In this document: positions 54,677 to 62,717 of the stretch, piece by piece
Numbering within the stretch: the stretch's first letter is position 1
How the letters are laid out: every line of letters starts with the position of its first letter
DNA from: an uncultured Prevotella sp.
Lineage (GTDB): Bacteria > Bacteroidota > Bacteroidia > Bacteroidales > Bacteroidaceae
Assembly: GCA_946627325.1 (NCBI GenBank)
Contig: CAMOVK010000005.1
Span: 1-64,000, forward strand
Direction of reading: 5' to 3'
Length of the DNA stretch: 64,000 bases
Position numbers and translations under genes: made by a program
The notes under the pieces: model-generated
What the model saw: the letters and a program-made list of their open reading frames with translations, nothing else
What the model was told of the DNA's origin: nothing
The model's database searches: none

Positions 54677-55072
54677 ATGACAAAGGAGAAACTCTATATA
54701 GAACACGAACTCAAGTCGCGCTCGGAGAATATCATCTGGCAGTTGATAAGTACCGAAACCGGTTTGCAGAACTGGATAGCCGACAGCGTGTCGGAACAGG
54801 AAGGCAAGATAACTTTCACTTGGGGACAAGATTGGGCTATTCACGAACAACGCACAGCCATAATCGTGGAACGTGTCAAAAACTCTCACATACGCTTCCA
54901 TTGGGAAGACGAAGACGACGATTTCTACTGGGAGATGCGAATGGTCTATAGCGACCTGACCAACGACTATATACTCCAAGTGACCGACTTCGCAGAGCCC
55001 GACGATATGGAAATGCTAAAATCTATATGGGACAAAAATTTCGAAACATTATACCGAGTGACAGGACTATAA
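54677..55072 (+). CDS. START-like domain protein (SRPBCC superfamily)
   Basis: A 131-residue soluble protein with the SRPBCC helix-grip layout: an N-terminal strand (KLYIEHELKSRSENIIWQLI), a central antiparallel sheet (KITFTWGQDWAIHEQRTAII, HIRFHWEDEDDDFYWEM) and a C-terminal helix (DMEMLKSIWDKNFETLYRV). It matches the START-like proteins found across Bacteroidetes. Ligand and role are unknown. The LptF/G-type permease gene follows 16 bp later, so a link to envelope lipids is possible but inferred. Confidence 0.82.
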   Translation: MTKEKLYIEHELKSRSENIIWQLISTETGLQNWIADSVSEQEGKITFTWGQDWAIHEQRTAIIVERVKNSHIRFHWEDEDDDFYWEMRMVYSDLTNDYILQVTDFAEPDDMEMLKSIWDKNFETLYRVTGL

Positions 55073-55088
55073 CCACCTGCATGAGCAA

Positions 55089-56987
55089 ATGCTTCGGATA
55101 AGAAAACTCGACATATTCATAACAAAGCAGTTCGGACTGCTATTCGTCGGCACATTCTTCATCTGTCAGTTTGTGCTGATGATGCAATTCCTGTGGCAAC
55201 ACGTCGATAAACTCATCGGAAAGGGACTATCGATAGAAGTGTTGGCACAGTTTTTTGGATATGCAGCACTCTTCCTCGTACCACAAGCACTACCGCTCGC
55301 AATACTACTCTCGTCGCTTATAACATTCGGAAACCTCGGCGAGAGCTCCGAACTGACAGCCATAAAAGCATCGGGAATATCGCTGATGCAAGCGCTGCGA
55401 CCGCTCATCGTAGTGGCAATAATAATAGCCTGCGGCTCGTTTTACTTCCAAAACAATATCGGTCCGAATGCAAACCGACAGATGACGCAGTTGCTCGTGT
55501 CGATGAAACAACAAAGCCCAGAACTCGAAATACCCGAAGGAGTGTTCTACGACGGACTGCCTGGAAGCAACATCTATGTGCAAAAGAAAAACATGGAGAC
55601 AGGTAGCCTCTACGGAATAATGATTTACCGAATGACTTCCAGCTACGAAGACGCAGCCATAATACTCGCCGACTCAGGAATGTTGCAATCAACAGCCGAC
55701 AAGAAGCACCTGCTGCTGAACCTCTACAACGGCGAGTGGTTCGAAAATATGCGCTCACAACAACTGGCAGGAAGCGCAAGCGTACCATACAGACGAGAAT
55801 CGTTCATGCACAAAAATCTCGTCATCGACTTCGACGGAGAATTCAATCTTGCCGACGCAGGAACACTCATCAACAACGCACGAGGAAAAAGCCTGCGACA
55901 GATACAAACCGCAATAGACTCGCTGAACAATCACTACGACAGCATAGGAACCCGATTTTACGAAGATGCACAACGAACAGTCTTCTCCATACCGACAAGA
56001 AGCAAGAAAGACTCTATACGCATAGCACAAGCGATAGACAAAACAATAGTGTTCGACACCATAGTCAGACGACTGTCAGCCGCTGAACAACGAAGCGCAA
56101 TGAGCGCAGCAATGTCGAGAGTGCAGCAACAAATCTCAGACCTCGAATTCCGACAAATGCTTACAACCGATGGCGACAAAATCATACGACAACACCACAT
56201 CGAAGCGTGGAACAAATTCACACTGGCGCTGTCGTGCATTATATTCTTCTTCATAGGAGCACCACTCGGAGCAATCATACGAAAAGGCGGACTCGGAGTG
56301 CCAATAATAGTGAGCGTCTTGGTGTTCATAATTTACTATATACTCGACAACACCGGCTATCGAATGTCAAGAGGAGGAATATGGGCAATATGGTTCGGAA
56401 AAGGATTGTCAACCGCCGTACTCGCACCAATAGCAGTATTCTTTACTATCAAAGCAAACAACGACTCAGCAGTGTTCAATATCGACGCATATCGAGCACT
56501 AATCATGCGACTGCTCGGACTGAGGCAAAAAAGACCAAGCTACGGAAAGGAAGTAATCATAAACGACCCAATGTACGAACAAAGCCGAGAAACACTGATA
56601 CAAATGAATACCGACATTCAAAACTATACAGCAACACATAAACTCAACTCAATGCCCAACGTAGTGAAAAAATTCTTCCACTACCAACCCGACAACGACA
56701 TCGAAAAACTCAACGACCAACTCGAAACAGTAATAGAAAACCTATCAAACTCAACAGACAAAACAATCATCACTGCACTGAGCGAATACCCCATACTAAT
56801 GCCAAAAGCACATACACGACCTTTCGAAAGAAGGTGGCTAAACATCGCAACAGCAATAATAATACCAATAGGAATGTTCTTCTACCTTAGAATGTGCAGA
56901 TACAGGAGAAGACTAAACAAAGACCTAAAACGAATAACAAATATAAATAACACCATAATAAAACAGATAAAAACAATAACCGAATAA
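55089..56987 (+). CDS. LptF/LptG family permease (YjgP/YjgQ)
   Basis: A 632-residue inner-membrane protein of the lipopolysaccharide export ABC transporter. The N-terminal KLDIFITKQFGLLFVGTFF and helices to about 120 match LptF/G, followed by a periplasmic beta-jellyroll region (about 130-350) and helices near 375-460 (SCIIFFFIGAPLGAIIRKGG). A C-terminal extension (about 470-632) ends in a further membrane helix (IATAIIIPIGMFFYL) and a basic tail. It is longer than the roughly 360 residues of E. coli LptF, as in other Bacteroidetes. Whether it acts as LptF or LptG cannot be told. Codons end strongly in A or C. Confidence 0.9.
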   Translation: MLRIRKLDIFITKQFGLLFVGTFFICQFVLMMQFLWQHVDKLIGKGLSIEVLAQFFGYAALFLVPQALPLAILLSSLITFGNLGESSELTAIKASGISLMQALRPLIVVAIIIACGSFYFQNNIGPNANRQMTQLLVSMKQQSPELEIPEGVFYDGLPGSNIYVQKKNMETGSLYGIMIYRMTSSYEDAAIILADSGMLQSTADKKHLLLNLYNGEWFENMRSQQLAGSASVPYRRESFMHKNLVIDFDGEFNLADAGTLINNARGKSLRQIQTAIDSLNNHYDSIGTRFYEDAQRTVFSIPTRSKKDSIRIAQAIDKTIVFDTIVRRLSAAEQRSAMSAAMSRVQQQISDLEFRQMLTTDGDKIIRQHHIEAWNKFTLALSCIIFFFIGAPLGAIIRKGGLGVPIIVSVLVFIIYYILDNTGYRMSRGGIWAIWFGKGLSTAVLAPIAVFFTIKANNDSAVFNIDAYRALIMRLLGLRQKRPSYGKEVIINDPMYEQSRETLIQMNTDIQNYTATHKLNSMPNVVKKFFHYQPDNDIEKLNDQLETVIENLSNSTDKTIITALSEYPILMPKAHTRPFERRWLNIATAIIIPIGMFFYLRMCRYRRRLNKDLKRITNINNTIIKQIKTITE

Positions 56988-57083
56988 CTAAAAGATAACC
57001 ATTTACACATTATTATATATATAACATTACAATAAACCAAACACAATCGCGTTAATAACATACAAAGAAAAACAACAAACAAA

Positions 57084-58292
57084 ATGGAACAATTCAAACT
57101 AAATACAATAGAAGAAGCACTCAACGACTTTCGTGAAGGACAATTCGTAATCGTAGTAGACGACGAAGACCGAGAAAACGAAGGCGACCTGATAATAGCA
57201 GCAGAGAAGATTACACCAGAAAAAGTAAACTTCATGCTCAAAAACGCACGAGGAGTACTATGCGCACCGATAACACTCAGCAGATGCAAAGAACTCGACC
57301 TGCCACGCCAAGTAAGCGACAACACATCAGTGCTCGGAACACCATTCACAGTAACAGTTGATAAACTCGAAGGATGCTCAACAGGAGTATCAGCATCAGA
57401 CAGAGCAGCAACAATACAAGCACTTGCCGACCCAAAATCAACACCACAAACATTCGGCAGACCAGGACACATCAACCCACTATATGCACAAGACCACGGA
57501 GTGCTCAGAAGAAGCGGACACACAGAAGCAGCTGTTGACCTGTGCCGACTGGCAGGACTATACCCAGCAGGAGCACTCATGGAAATAATGAACGAAGACG
57601 GAACAATGGCAAGAATGCCAGAACTGCAAAAAATGGCAAAACAATGGAATATGAAAATCATATCCATAAAAGACCTCATTGCATACCGACTAAAAAAAGA
57701 ATCAATTATAGAAGTGGGAACAGAAGTAGATATGCCAACAGCATACGGACACTTCAGACTCGTACCATTCAGACAGCAAAGCAACGGACTCGAACACTTC
57801 GCACTAATCAAAGGAGAATGGCGCGACAACGAACCAATACTCGTCAGAGTACACTCATCATGTGCAACAGGAGACATACTCGGAAGCATGAGATGCGACT
57901 GCGGAGAACAACTTCACAAAGCAATGCAAATGATTGAAAAAGAAGGAAAAGGAGTGCTCATTTACATGCAACAAGAAGGACGAGGAATAGGACTGATGAA
58001 CAAAATCGAAGCATACAAACTGCAAGAAGAAGGGTACGACACAGTAGATGCAAACCTACACCTCGGATTCAAAACAGATGAAAGAGACTACGGATGCGGA
58101 GCACAAATGCTAAGACACCTCGGAGTGAAAAAAATGAAACTCATGACAAACAACCCAGTAAAACGAGTAGGACTCGAAGCATACGGACTGGAAATAGTAG
58201 AAAACATACAAATAGAAACAACACCAAACAAATATAACCTCAGATACCTACAAACAAAAAAAGACAAAATGGGACACAACCTACACCTATAA
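57084..58292 (+). CDS. ribBA: Bifunctional 3,4-dihydroxy-2-butanone-4-phosphate synthase / GTP cyclohydrolase II
   Basis: A 402-residue fusion for both entry steps of riboflavin synthesis. The N-terminal RibB domain (1-200) has [11 protein letters not shown] (near 25-35) and [12 protein letters not shown]. The C-terminal RibA domain (about 210-402) has the zinc cysteines in [20 protein letters not shown] and the [12 protein letters not shown] motif. It lies 96 bp after the LptF/G gene with no FMN riboswitch visible before it. It shows the most extreme A-rich codon use in the window (ACA, GGA, CAA, AAA preferred). Confidence 0.97.
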   Translation: MEQFKLNTIEEALNDFREGQFVIVVDDEDRENEGDLIIAAEKITPEKVNFMLKNARGVLCAPITLSRCKELDLPRQVSDNTSVLGTPFTVTVDKLEGCSTGVSASDRAATIQALADPKSTPQTFGRPGHINPLYAQDHGVLRRSGHTEAAVDLCRLAGLYPAGALMEIMNEDGTMARMPELQKMAKQWNMKIISIKDLIAYRLKKESIIEVGTEVDMPTAYGHFRLVPFRQQSNGLEHFALIKGEWRDNEPILVRVHSSCATGDILGSMRCDCGEQLHKAMQMIEKEGKGVLIYMQQEGRGIGLMNKIEAYKLQEEGYDTVDANLHLGFKTDERDYGCGAQMLRHLGVKKMKLMTNNPVKRVGLEAYGLEIVENIQIETTPNKYNLRYLQTKKDKMGHNLHL

Positions 58293-58376
58293 AACAAAAA
58301 AAATAAATACAAAAACATTAAAATCAATACAAAAAATCAATAAATAATAAAAAAACGTAGAAAAAAAATGAAATAA

Positions 58377-58408
58377 TTGCGGTAGTTGAAACGATTTTCA
58401 TATCTTTG
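58377..58408 (+). promoter_or_regulatory. Ton cluster promoter (TTG, 21 nt, TATCTTTG)
   Basis: TTG at 58377-58379 and TATCTTTG at 58401-58408. The exbB ATG is at 58517, leaving an A-rich leader of about 100 nt with no obvious structure. Confidence 0.75.
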
Positions 58409-58516
58409 CAAAGTTGAAGAATAGAAATCAGCCGAAATAAAAGACCGAAAAAATCAACAAAAAAGACATAATCAACAAATCAAATTTTTAATAACTAAAA
58501 CCAAAAAAACAAAATT

Positions 58517-59341
58517 ATGGCAACAACAAAAGCAGCAAGCCCTAAACAGAATCAGGGCTTCCAAGGAGTTAGAGGTGCATTCTGGATTATCTTAGTTTGC
58601 GCTGTCGTAGCAATTTTATTCTTCATCTTCTGGTTCGGACACCCATCACACTTCGCAGATGCAAGTAAAGAACAAGAAGTTGACGTTTGGGGTACCATCT
58701 ATAAGGGTGGTGTCGTTGTGCCTGTACTACATGCACTTTTGCTTACTGTTATCGCTATGTCAATCGAACGTTGGCTCGCTCTCAAAACCGCTTTTGGTAA
58801 AGGAGCACTGCCTAAATTCGTAGAAAACATTAAGACAGCCCTCAACAACAATGACTTGGCAAAAGCAAAAGACCTCTGCAACAAGCAGAAAGGTTCTGTT
58901 GCAAACGTAGTATTTGCTTCTCTCAAAGCTTATGACGAAATGAATAGCACTTCAGGTCTTAAGAAGGCACAAAAAGTAGCTAAAATCCAACAAGCACACG
59001 AAGAGGCTACACAACTCGAAATGCCAACACTTACAATGAACATGCCTATCATCGCTACTATGGTAACACTCGGTACACTGACAGGTCTTTTCGGTACCGT
59101 TGTAGGTATGATTCGTTCGTTCTCGGCTCTGTCTGATGGTGGTGGTGCTGACTCTGCAGCCCTCTCAAAAGGTATCTCTGAGGCCCTTATCAATACCGCA
59201 TTCGGTATCTTCACATCTTGGTTTGCAGTTGTATCTTACAACTATTTCACAAACAAGATTGATAAGTTGACTTACGCCCTCGATGAGGTTGGTTACTCAA
59301 TCGCTCAGACCTACGAAGTAAACCATACAGAAGAAGCTTAA
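58517..59341 (+). CDS. exbB: ExbB/TolQ/MotA family proton channel protein
   Basis: A 274-residue inner-membrane protein that forms the pentameric proton channel of the Ton motor. The first helix is near 20-42 (AFWIILVCAVVAILFFIFWF), a second near 68-85, and the MotA/ExbB domain with MPTLTMNMPIIATMVTLGTLTGLFGTVVGMI lies near 173-203, followed by the FGIFTSWFAVVSYN helix. It leads a cluster with two ExbD and a TonB. Codon use is T/C-ending, consistent with high expression. Confidence 0.95.
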   Translation: MATTKAASPKQNQGFQGVRGAFWIILVCAVVAILFFIFWFGHPSHFADASKEQEVDVWGTIYKGGVVVPVLHALLLTVIAMSIERWLALKTAFGKGALPKFVENIKTALNNNDLAKAKDLCNKQKGSVANVVFASLKAYDEMNSTSGLKKAQKVAKIQQAHEEATQLEMPTLTMNMPIIATMVTLGTLTGLFGTVVGMIRSFSALSDGGGADSAALSKGISEALINTAFGIFTSWFAVVSYNYFTNKIDKLTYALDEVGYSIAQTYEVNHTEEA

Positions 59342-59372
59342 TTTTTTGCTAACCCTTTAATCTTTTATCGCT

Positions 59373-60017
59373 ATGGGTAAAGTAAAAATTAAGAAAAGTG
59401 ACACATGGATAGACATGACACCAATGTCTGACGTGATGACGCTGCTCTTGACTTTCTTCATGCTTACGAGTACATTCGTTAAAAGCGAACCAGTGAAAGT
59501 CAATACACCAGGGTCTGTGTCAGAAAGGAAGGTGCCAGAAAACGGTGTCTTAACAATCCTTGTCAGCCCCGAAAAGGATGCCACAGGCAAGCCTACGGGA
59601 GAAGGACAAGTGTTTATGAGCATAGATAATGTAGATAATTTGGAGTCTTCACTGATGGATATGACATCGCAGTTCAATGTTAGCCTTGATGGAGAACAGA
59701 TAAAGAACTTTAAGGGAGAAGCAACTTTCGGCGTTCCAATGGCTGAATTGAAGCAATATCTCTCACTGTCAAGCCAAAACAGAGCGAAGACTATCGGCAC
59801 AAAAGGAATCCCTCTTGACAGCATAAATGGTGGCATGAGCGAATTTCAGATGTGGGTAAATGCAGCGCGTACTGCAAACCAAGACATCAAAATTGCACTC
59901 AAAGCCGACGCTACAACACCTTATAAAACTGTCAAGAAAGTCATGAACGAGCTTCAAGACATGGACGAAAGCCACTACTACATGATTACTAATCTTAAGA
60001 AGGCGGAGGACGAGTAA
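59373..60017 (+). CDS. exbD: ExbD/TolR family protein, first copy
   Basis: A 214-residue energiser protein. A short cytoplasmic start (MGKVKIKKSDTWIDMTPMSDV) precedes the single helix VMTLLLTFFMLTSTF (near 20-36), whose Asp-19 region (MSDVMTLL) holds the conserved proton-carrying aspartate. The long periplasmic part is over twice the core ExbD domain, as in other Bacteroidetes copies. Its TAA stop overlaps the next ATG by one base. Confidence 0.93.
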   Translation: MGKVKIKKSDTWIDMTPMSDVMTLLLTFFMLTSTFVKSEPVKVNTPGSVSERKVPENGVLTILVSPEKDATGKPTGEGQVFMSIDNVDNLESSLMDMTSQFNVSLDGEQIKNFKGEATFGVPMAELKQYLSLSSQNRAKTIGTKGIPLDSINGGMSEFQMWVNAARTANQDIKIALKADATTPYKTVKKVMNELQDMDESHYYMITNLKKAEDE

Positions 60018-60670
60018 TGGCAAAGAAGAAAGAAAGCAAACAGAAAAAGATGGACGTCCGCGTCGATTTTACGCCGATGGTGGACATGCTTATGCTTCTT
60101 ATCACCTTCTTCATGCTCTGTACAACATTGAGCAAACCTCAAACAATGGAGCTCACCATGCCGAGCAACGAAGACGTACAAGATGAGAAGAAAAACGAAG
60201 CAAAGGCTTCTGAGACCATCACTCTCTATGTAGCTGCCGACAATAAGATTTACTATGGAGAGGGAATACCTCAGTACACTGATCCCGCTTGGCTCAAAGA
60301 AACACGCTGGGGCAACGGAAAAGAAGGTGTTAGAGACATTCTCAGAAACCACGCAACTGAAGATGGAACAGTTCCTGTAAAGCAAATCGAACTTGCAGTT
60401 AAGAAACTTAACGCAGACAAGGCAAAAGATCCAAAGATGTGGCCAGACTCTATTTTCCAGAAAGAATTGAGTCGCATCAAGCGCGGAGAACTTGACTCTG
60501 GCAAGATACCTACACTGACTGTAGTTATTAAACCAACCGACAATGCTTCTTATAAGAACATGGTTGACGCTTTGGACGAAATGCAGATATTGAGTATTGG
60601 TACATACGTCATCGACAAACTCAACGACGAAGATAAGCAAATGCTAACCTCTCGTGGTATAAGAATGTAA
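60017..60670 (+). CDS. exbD: ExbD/TolR family protein, second copy
   Basis: A 217-residue paralogue of the preceding gene. KKMDVRVDFTPMVDMLMLLITFFMLCTTL (near 11-39) gives the conserved aspartate (PMVDML) and the transmembrane helix. The periplasmic domain ends in VVIKPTDNASYKNMVDALDEMQIL, the ExbD dimer region. Two different ExbDs in one cluster suggest a heteromeric peg in the ExbB channel. The start overlaps the stop of the first copy. Confidence 0.93.
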   Translation: MAKKKESKQKKMDVRVDFTPMVDMLMLLITFFMLCTTLSKPQTMELTMPSNEDVQDEKKNEAKASETITLYVAADNKIYYGEGIPQYTDPAWLKETRWGNGKEGVRDILRNHATEDGTVPVKQIELAVKKLNADKAKDPKMWPDSIFQKELSRIKRGELDSGKIPTLTVVIKPTDNASYKNMVDALDEMQILSIGTYVIDKLNDEDKQMLTSRGIRM

Positions 60671-60707
60671 TGATGGCATATAAATCAAATTAAGAAAAGA
60701 AACAACA

Positions 60708-61541
60708 ATGGCAAAAATAGATTTATTTGACCCCAAATGGGTGGACATGGTGTTTGCCGAAAAGAACCGCGCTTATGGTGCTTACCAGTTGCGCAAGGGT
60801 ACGTCGGGACGTAACATCAAAGCCCTTGTGATTCTGCTCGTAGCTGCATTACTGATTGGAGGCTTTGTCGCTTGGAAGATTGAGACAGACAAGCGCGAAG
60901 CCGAGCGCATTGCCCGTATGGAGGCGATGGAACTCTCTAAATTGCAAGAGCAGGCTCGTGAGAAGAAAGAACAGCCAAAGATTGAAAAGCAAATTGAACC
61001 TGAAAAAGTTAAGGAAGTAGTTCGCGAGACACAGAAGTTTACTGCTCCTGTCATCAAGAAAGACGAACTTGTTAAGGAAGAGAATCAGCTTACCAATCAG
61101 GCAGACTTGAAGGAAGACGTAGCCGTAGGTGCTAAAGACCAAGAAGGAACCAAAGACCGTCTGACAGAGGCTATCAAAGTAGAGGAAGAAGTTGGTACTC
61201 CTCCTCCACCAGAGCCAAAGAAAGAGGTTGCAGAGAAAATCTTCGAGGTGGTAGAAAAGCAGCCCTCATTCAAGGGTAATGTACACCAATGGCTCGGACA
61301 GAACCTCCGTTATCCTCCTGCAGCCGAAGAAAACGGCATCGAGGGTAAGGTTATTGTTCAGTTCGTTGTTGAGAAAGATGGATCGGTTACTCAGGTTAAG
61401 GCTGTGAGAAGTCCCGACCCATCACTTGAGAAAGAGGCTCTCCGCGTGGTATCGATGATGCCTAAGTGGAGTCCTGGTATCAACAATGGTCAGCCAGTGC
61501 GTGTGAGATACACCCTACCTGTAACGTTCAAACTTCAATAA
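60708..61541 (+). CDS. tonB: TonB family energy transducer
   Basis: A 277-residue TonB. The N-terminal cytoplasmic segment (FDPKWVDMVFAEKNRAYGAYQLR) is typical of Bacteroidetes TonB. The helix is near 37-56 (ALVILLVAALLIGGFVAW). A Lys/Glu/Pro-rich periplasm-spanning region covers about 75-185 (with PPPPEPKKE). The TonB_C domain is near 190-277 (NLRYPPAAEENGIEGKVIVQFV). It transfers energy to outer-membrane SusC-like and siderophore receptors, none of which is in this window. Confidence 0.94.
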   Translation: MAKIDLFDPKWVDMVFAEKNRAYGAYQLRKGTSGRNIKALVILLVAALLIGGFVAWKIETDKREAERIARMEAMELSKLQEQAREKKEQPKIEKQIEPEKVKEVVRETQKFTAPVIKKDELVKEENQLTNQADLKEDVAVGAKDQEGTKDRLTEAIKVEEEVGTPPPPEPKKEVAEKIFEVVEKQPSFKGNVHQWLGQNLRYPPAAEENGIEGKVIVQFVVEKDGSVTQVKAVRSPDPSLEKEALRVVSMMPKWSPGINNGQPVRVRYTLPVTFKLQ

Positions 61542-61563
61542 TTATTGAATGTATCTTATATGT

Positions 61564-61630
61564 AAGGTGCGTTCTGTAGGTTTTCGATATTGCCTTAAGG
61601 CATAATAGAGGACATACAGAACGCACCTTT
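61564..61630 (+). terminator. Long-stem terminator between tonB and pstS-like gene
   Basis: Arms AAGGTGCGTTCTGTA (61564-61578) and TACAGAACGCACCTT (61615-61629) are perfect complements over 15 bp. The 36-nt loop contains a second small hairpin (TGCC-TTAA-GGCA), and TTCTTTCC follows the stem. Confidence 0.82.
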
Positions 61631-61651
61631 CTTTCCAATTTAAAATCATAA

Positions 61652-62614
61652 ATGATGAAAAAGACACTCTCAACCATGTTTTTTGCCACTTTGGCAATTG
61701 TAGTTTTATTTTCAGGATGCAAGAAGCCCGACCGTGGCGAACGTACTGACACGAAGACTTCAGGTACTATTTCGTTTTATGCTGATGAGAGTTTCAGTCC
61801 CATCATCGATGAGTTGCGCGAGCAATTCGAGTACCAATTTCCTAAGTCACACCTTGATGCCATCTATACTGATGAGATTACTGGTCTTCAGCAGTTGAAG
61901 GAGATGAAGACTTGTTTGCTCATTACGTCTCGTGGGCTGACTGAGCCCGAGTTGGCATACTTTAAGAGTAAGCGCCAGAAGCCAGTGGTTATGCCTATCG
62001 GTTACGATGGTTTGGCACTTATAGTTAATAAGCAAAATACTGATACCTGCATTACTGTAGCCGATGTGAAGCGTCTGCTCAGTGGTGAAGTTCAAGATTG
62101 GGGCGATATTTATCCTGGTTCCAATCGAGGCAAGATTGAAGTTGTTTTCGACAACAAGCAGTCTGCTACACTTCATTTTGTAGTTGATTCCATACTTGAT
62201 GGCAAACCCATTGACAGTCCAAATATTGTTGCTGCCAAATCGAGTAAAGACGTTATCGACTACGTTGACAAAACTCCAAACGCTGTTGGTGTCATTGGCT
62301 CGAACTGGTTGAACGATCGTCGCGACACCACCAATACTACTTTTAAGAAGAATATCCATGTCATGAATGTGACATTACGCGATAAAGCCACACCTCAAAA
62401 TAGTTGGAAGCCCTATCAAGCCTATCTTCTTGATGGTCGTTATCCTTTCGTGCGTACTCTCTATGCCATAGCTATCGACCCGCAGTTGGCACTCCCTTGG
62501 AGTTTTGCCAATTTCATTGCAGGTCCAAAGGGGCAGTTAATTATTTTTAAGGCGGGGCTCCTCCCTTATCGTGGCGACATAAATATACGTAAGGTCAATG
62601 TTAAAAAAGAATAA
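61652..62614 (+). CDS. PstS-like substrate-binding lipoprotein
   Basis: A 320-residue lipoprotein. The lipobox LFSGC places the acylated cysteine at Cys23. The mature part has the two-lobed PBP fold of phosphate-binding proteins: ISFYADESFSPIIDELREQF, the VNKQNTDTCITVADVKRLLSGEVQDWGDI block and the C-terminal PWSFANFIAGPKGQLIIFKAGLLP. No pstCAB transporter lies beside it; in Bacteroidetes a gene like this commonly follows exbB-exbD-exbD-tonB. Its ligand is unknown. A second ATG at 61655 could be the start. Confidence 0.87.
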   Translation: MMKKTLSTMFFATLAIVVLFSGCKKPDRGERTDTKTSGTISFYADESFSPIIDELREQFEYQFPKSHLDAIYTDEITGLQQLKEMKTCLLITSRGLTEPELAYFKSKRQKPVVMPIGYDGLALIVNKQNTDTCITVADVKRLLSGEVQDWGDIYPGSNRGKIEVVFDNKQSATLHFVVDSILDGKPIDSPNIVAAKSSKDVIDYVDKTPNAVGVIGSNWLNDRRDTTNTTFKKNIHVMNVTLRDKATPQNSWKPYQAYLLDGRYPFVRTLYAIAIDPQLALPWSFANFIAGPKGQLIIFKAGLLPYRGDINIRKVNVKKE

Positions 62615-62674
62615 CATTTTGTTACAAATACAATAATTGACAATAAATTTGCGATATAGATATGTACATTTTTA

Positions 62675-62682
62675 TATATTTG
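62675..62682 (+). promoter_or_regulatory. TPR gene promoter -7 element (TATATTTG)
   Basis: A perfect TAnnTTTG followed by CAGC, 35 bp before the ATG at 62718. A TTTG lies 23 nt upstream (62648-62651), slightly farther than usual. Confidence 0.65.
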
Positions 62683-62717
62683 CAGCGCAAAAAGAACTAA
62701 TTCATTACTAATATAGC

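Noticed and set aside
57000-57083. FMN riboswitch before ribBA
   Set aside because: The 96-bp gap is too short and AT-rich, and none of the conserved RFN-element segments is present.
56882-57889. Minus-strand frame of 335 codons opposite ribBA
   Set aside because: The extreme A-rich codon use of ribBA removes stop codons from the opposite strand, giving a Ser/Val/Phe-rich artefact.
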